From NCBI GenBank assembly GCA_964444885.1, contig CAYUIZ010000081.1, forward strand, positions 1 to 14,566: a DNA stretch of 14,566 nucleotides, written 5' to 3'. Each line of letters begins with the position of its first letter. The first letter of the stretch is position 1. Below the pieces are notes generated by a model. The model made no database searches. It was given only the letters and a program-made list of their open reading frames with translations, and had not been told where the DNA came from. This DNA comes from CAYRGQ01 sp964444885 (GTDB taxonomy: Bacteria; Bacteroidota; Bacteroidia; Sphingobacteriales; Sphingobacteriaceae). Position numbers and translations under genes: made by a program. Positions 13,768 through 14,566 of this stretch are shown here, piece by piece.

Positions 13768-14358
13768 TTAGGCACGAAGCTCCATAATGCGTTTTACGTA
13801 CTTGCCAATAACATCAAATTCCAAATTGACCGGATCGCCAGGCTGAACCGTATGCAGGTTGGTGTATGCGTAGGTATAGGGAATGATCGCCACTGAAAAC
13901 CGGTCGGCCTGCGAATCTACAACTGTCAGGCTAATGCCATTCACGGTTATCGAACCTTTTTCAACGGTCATGTTGCCCAACGCCGGGTCGTAGGTAAACG
14001 TAAACACCCAGCTACCGTCCTTTTGGGCTACGCTCAGGCAGGTCGCGACTTGGTCGACATGGCCCTGCACAATATGACCGTCGAGGCGGTCCCCTACTTT
14101 TGTGCAGCGTTCCAGGTTGACTTGCGCGCCTGCTTCCAACCGACCTAAATTCGACTTCATAAGCGTCTCTTCGATAGCCGTGACCGTATGCTGTCCGGGT
14201 GCTAAGCCCACCACCGTCAAGCATACGCCGTCATGGGATACGCTTTGGTCGATTTTTAATTCGTCAGAGATTGACGACGCAATAGTCAGGTGAAGATTGC
14301 CTCCGTCCCGCACGGTGTCCCGGACTTCGCCGAGGGTTTCGATAATACCGGTAAACAT
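13768..14358 (-). CDS. ribE: Riboflavin synthase, alpha subunit
   Basis: Converts two molecules of 6,7-dimethyl-8-ribityllumazine into riboflavin and the pyrimidine precursor; cytoplasmic homotrimer. The 196 aa form two lumazine-binding repeats. Repeat 1 begins with the hallmark MFTGIIETLGEV and carries S41 and DGVCLTVV (43-50). Repeat 2 carries GHIVQGHVDQ (94-103) and KGSITVNGISLTVV (134-147). C-terminal residues after about 185 form the trimer helix. I chose the ATG at 14358 because MFTGI is the invariant start; the in-frame ATG at 14379 adds seven residues with no counterpart. A TATCTTTG box (14370-14363) ends only 4 bases before the ATG. No other rib gene is in the window. Confidence 0.96.
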   Translation of the reverse strand: MFTGIIETLGEVRDTVRDGGNLHLTIASSISDELKIDQSVSHDGVCLTVVGLAPGQHTVTAIEETLMKSNLGRLEAGAQVNLERCTKVGDRLDGHIVQGHVDQVATCLSVAQKDGSWVFTFTYDPALGNMTVEKGSITVNGISLTVVDSQADRFSVAIIPYTYAYTNLHTVQPGDPVNLEFDVIGKYVKRIMELRA

Positions 14359-14362
14359 ATCG

Positions 14363-14370
14363 CAAAGATA
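14363..14370 (-). promoter_or_regulatory. Candidate -7 box of ribE
   Basis: TATCTTTG on the minus strand is a perfect TAnnTTTG match. Because only 4 bases separate it from the ATG at 14358, the transcript would be leaderless or nearly so. No TTG lies at the usual distance upstream. Confidence 0.4.
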
Positions 14371-14459
14371 ACACTTCAAAGCCGAAAAGGCGTACGTCGT
14401 AACTTCGCATACACGAAAGCACTGTTGACCGAAGTTCGATTATAATACGGTTATTCTTT

Positions 14460-14550
14460 CCCCTAATTAGTTGTTTTGTCACAAATTTTGCCGAAAAGCG
14501 CAAAATTTCCTCCAAAACGAGTGGTTCGTCATTCCTAGCCCCCGGGTTGA
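14460..14550. repeat. Dispersed intergenic repeat, copy 2
   Basis: Second copy of the element at 10295-10395, same orientation. It contains a perfect 9-bp stem AAATTTTGC (14483-14491) with GCAAAATTT (14500-14508) around an 8-base loop, and an outer GTTTTG (14473-14478)/CAAAAC (14513-14518) pair across a 4-by-4 internal loop. It runs straight into the palindrome at 14532-14566. Confidence 0.65.
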
Positions 14551-14566
14551 AACCCGGGGCTAGGAA
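14532..14566. repeat. Long GC-rich palindrome at the window edge (REP-like)
   Basis: TTCCTAGCCCCCGGGTT (14532-14548) and AACCCGGGGCTAGGAA (14551-14566) form a 16-bp stem with a single bulged C and a GA turn. It may continue past the window edge. The core is shared with 13630-13654. Confidence 0.75.

Noticed and set aside
1..14566. Searched by eye for CRISPR arrays, insertion-sequence transposases, phage genes, toxin-antitoxin pairs and defence systems
   Set aside because: No regularly spaced repeats, no transposase or integrase motifs and no clusters of unknown genes were found; almost all coding space is taken by recognisable chromosomal genes.

Overview
This is chromosomal DNA of moderate GC content from a member of the Bacteroidota, most likely from the Cytophagia/Sphingobacteriia side of the phylum. 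I cannot fix the genus. Four things point there. Promoters follow the Bacteroidota pattern (TTG or TTTG, 19-20 bases, then TAnnTTTG) in front of a tRNA-Leu, a lipoprotein gene and an acyltransferase-like gene. Leaders are A-rich and lack Shine-Dalgarno sites. Lipoprotein signal peptides end in (F/L)ASC. The PEP carboxylase is of the type ending in RNSA, which I associate with this phylum.

Layout. Bases 1-2358 read rightward: the 3' end of a short-chain dehydrogenase, a NarL/FixJ-type response regulator without a kinase beside it, and a secreted GH76 alpha-mannanase-like enzyme. Bases 2376-10087 read leftward: a bidirectional terminator, tRNA-Leu(GAG), the ppk1-ppx polyphosphate operon, a pair made of a DUF4142-like lipoprotein and an IolW/YdgJ-like oxidoreductase, and PEP carboxylase. 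A 460-base intergenic region (10088-10547) separates ppc from a rightward group: a GNAT-like protein, an azurin-type cupredoxin lipoprotein, and a 39-codon membrane microprotein. The window closes leftward with a beta-phosphoglucomutase-like HAD phosphatase and riboflavin synthase (ribE).

Function. The genes are mostly housekeeping or envelope genes: polyphosphate metabolism, anaplerotic oxaloacetate supply, flavin synthesis, copper electron transfer, and glycan hydrolysis. I see no prophage, insertion sequence, CRISPR array, toxin-antitoxin pair or defence island, and no convincing new multi-gene system. The less ordinary content is intergenic: a roughly 100-bp repeat present twice (about 10295-10395 and 14460-14550), strong REP-like palindromes around 13630-13707 and 14532-14566, and a tRNA promoter whose -33 box lies in the arm of a hairpin downstream of ppx. 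At the protein level, PEP carboxylase has Asp where the second catalytic His is expected, the azurin lacks its usual disulfide, and the 39-aa microprotein is small enough to be missed by gene callers.
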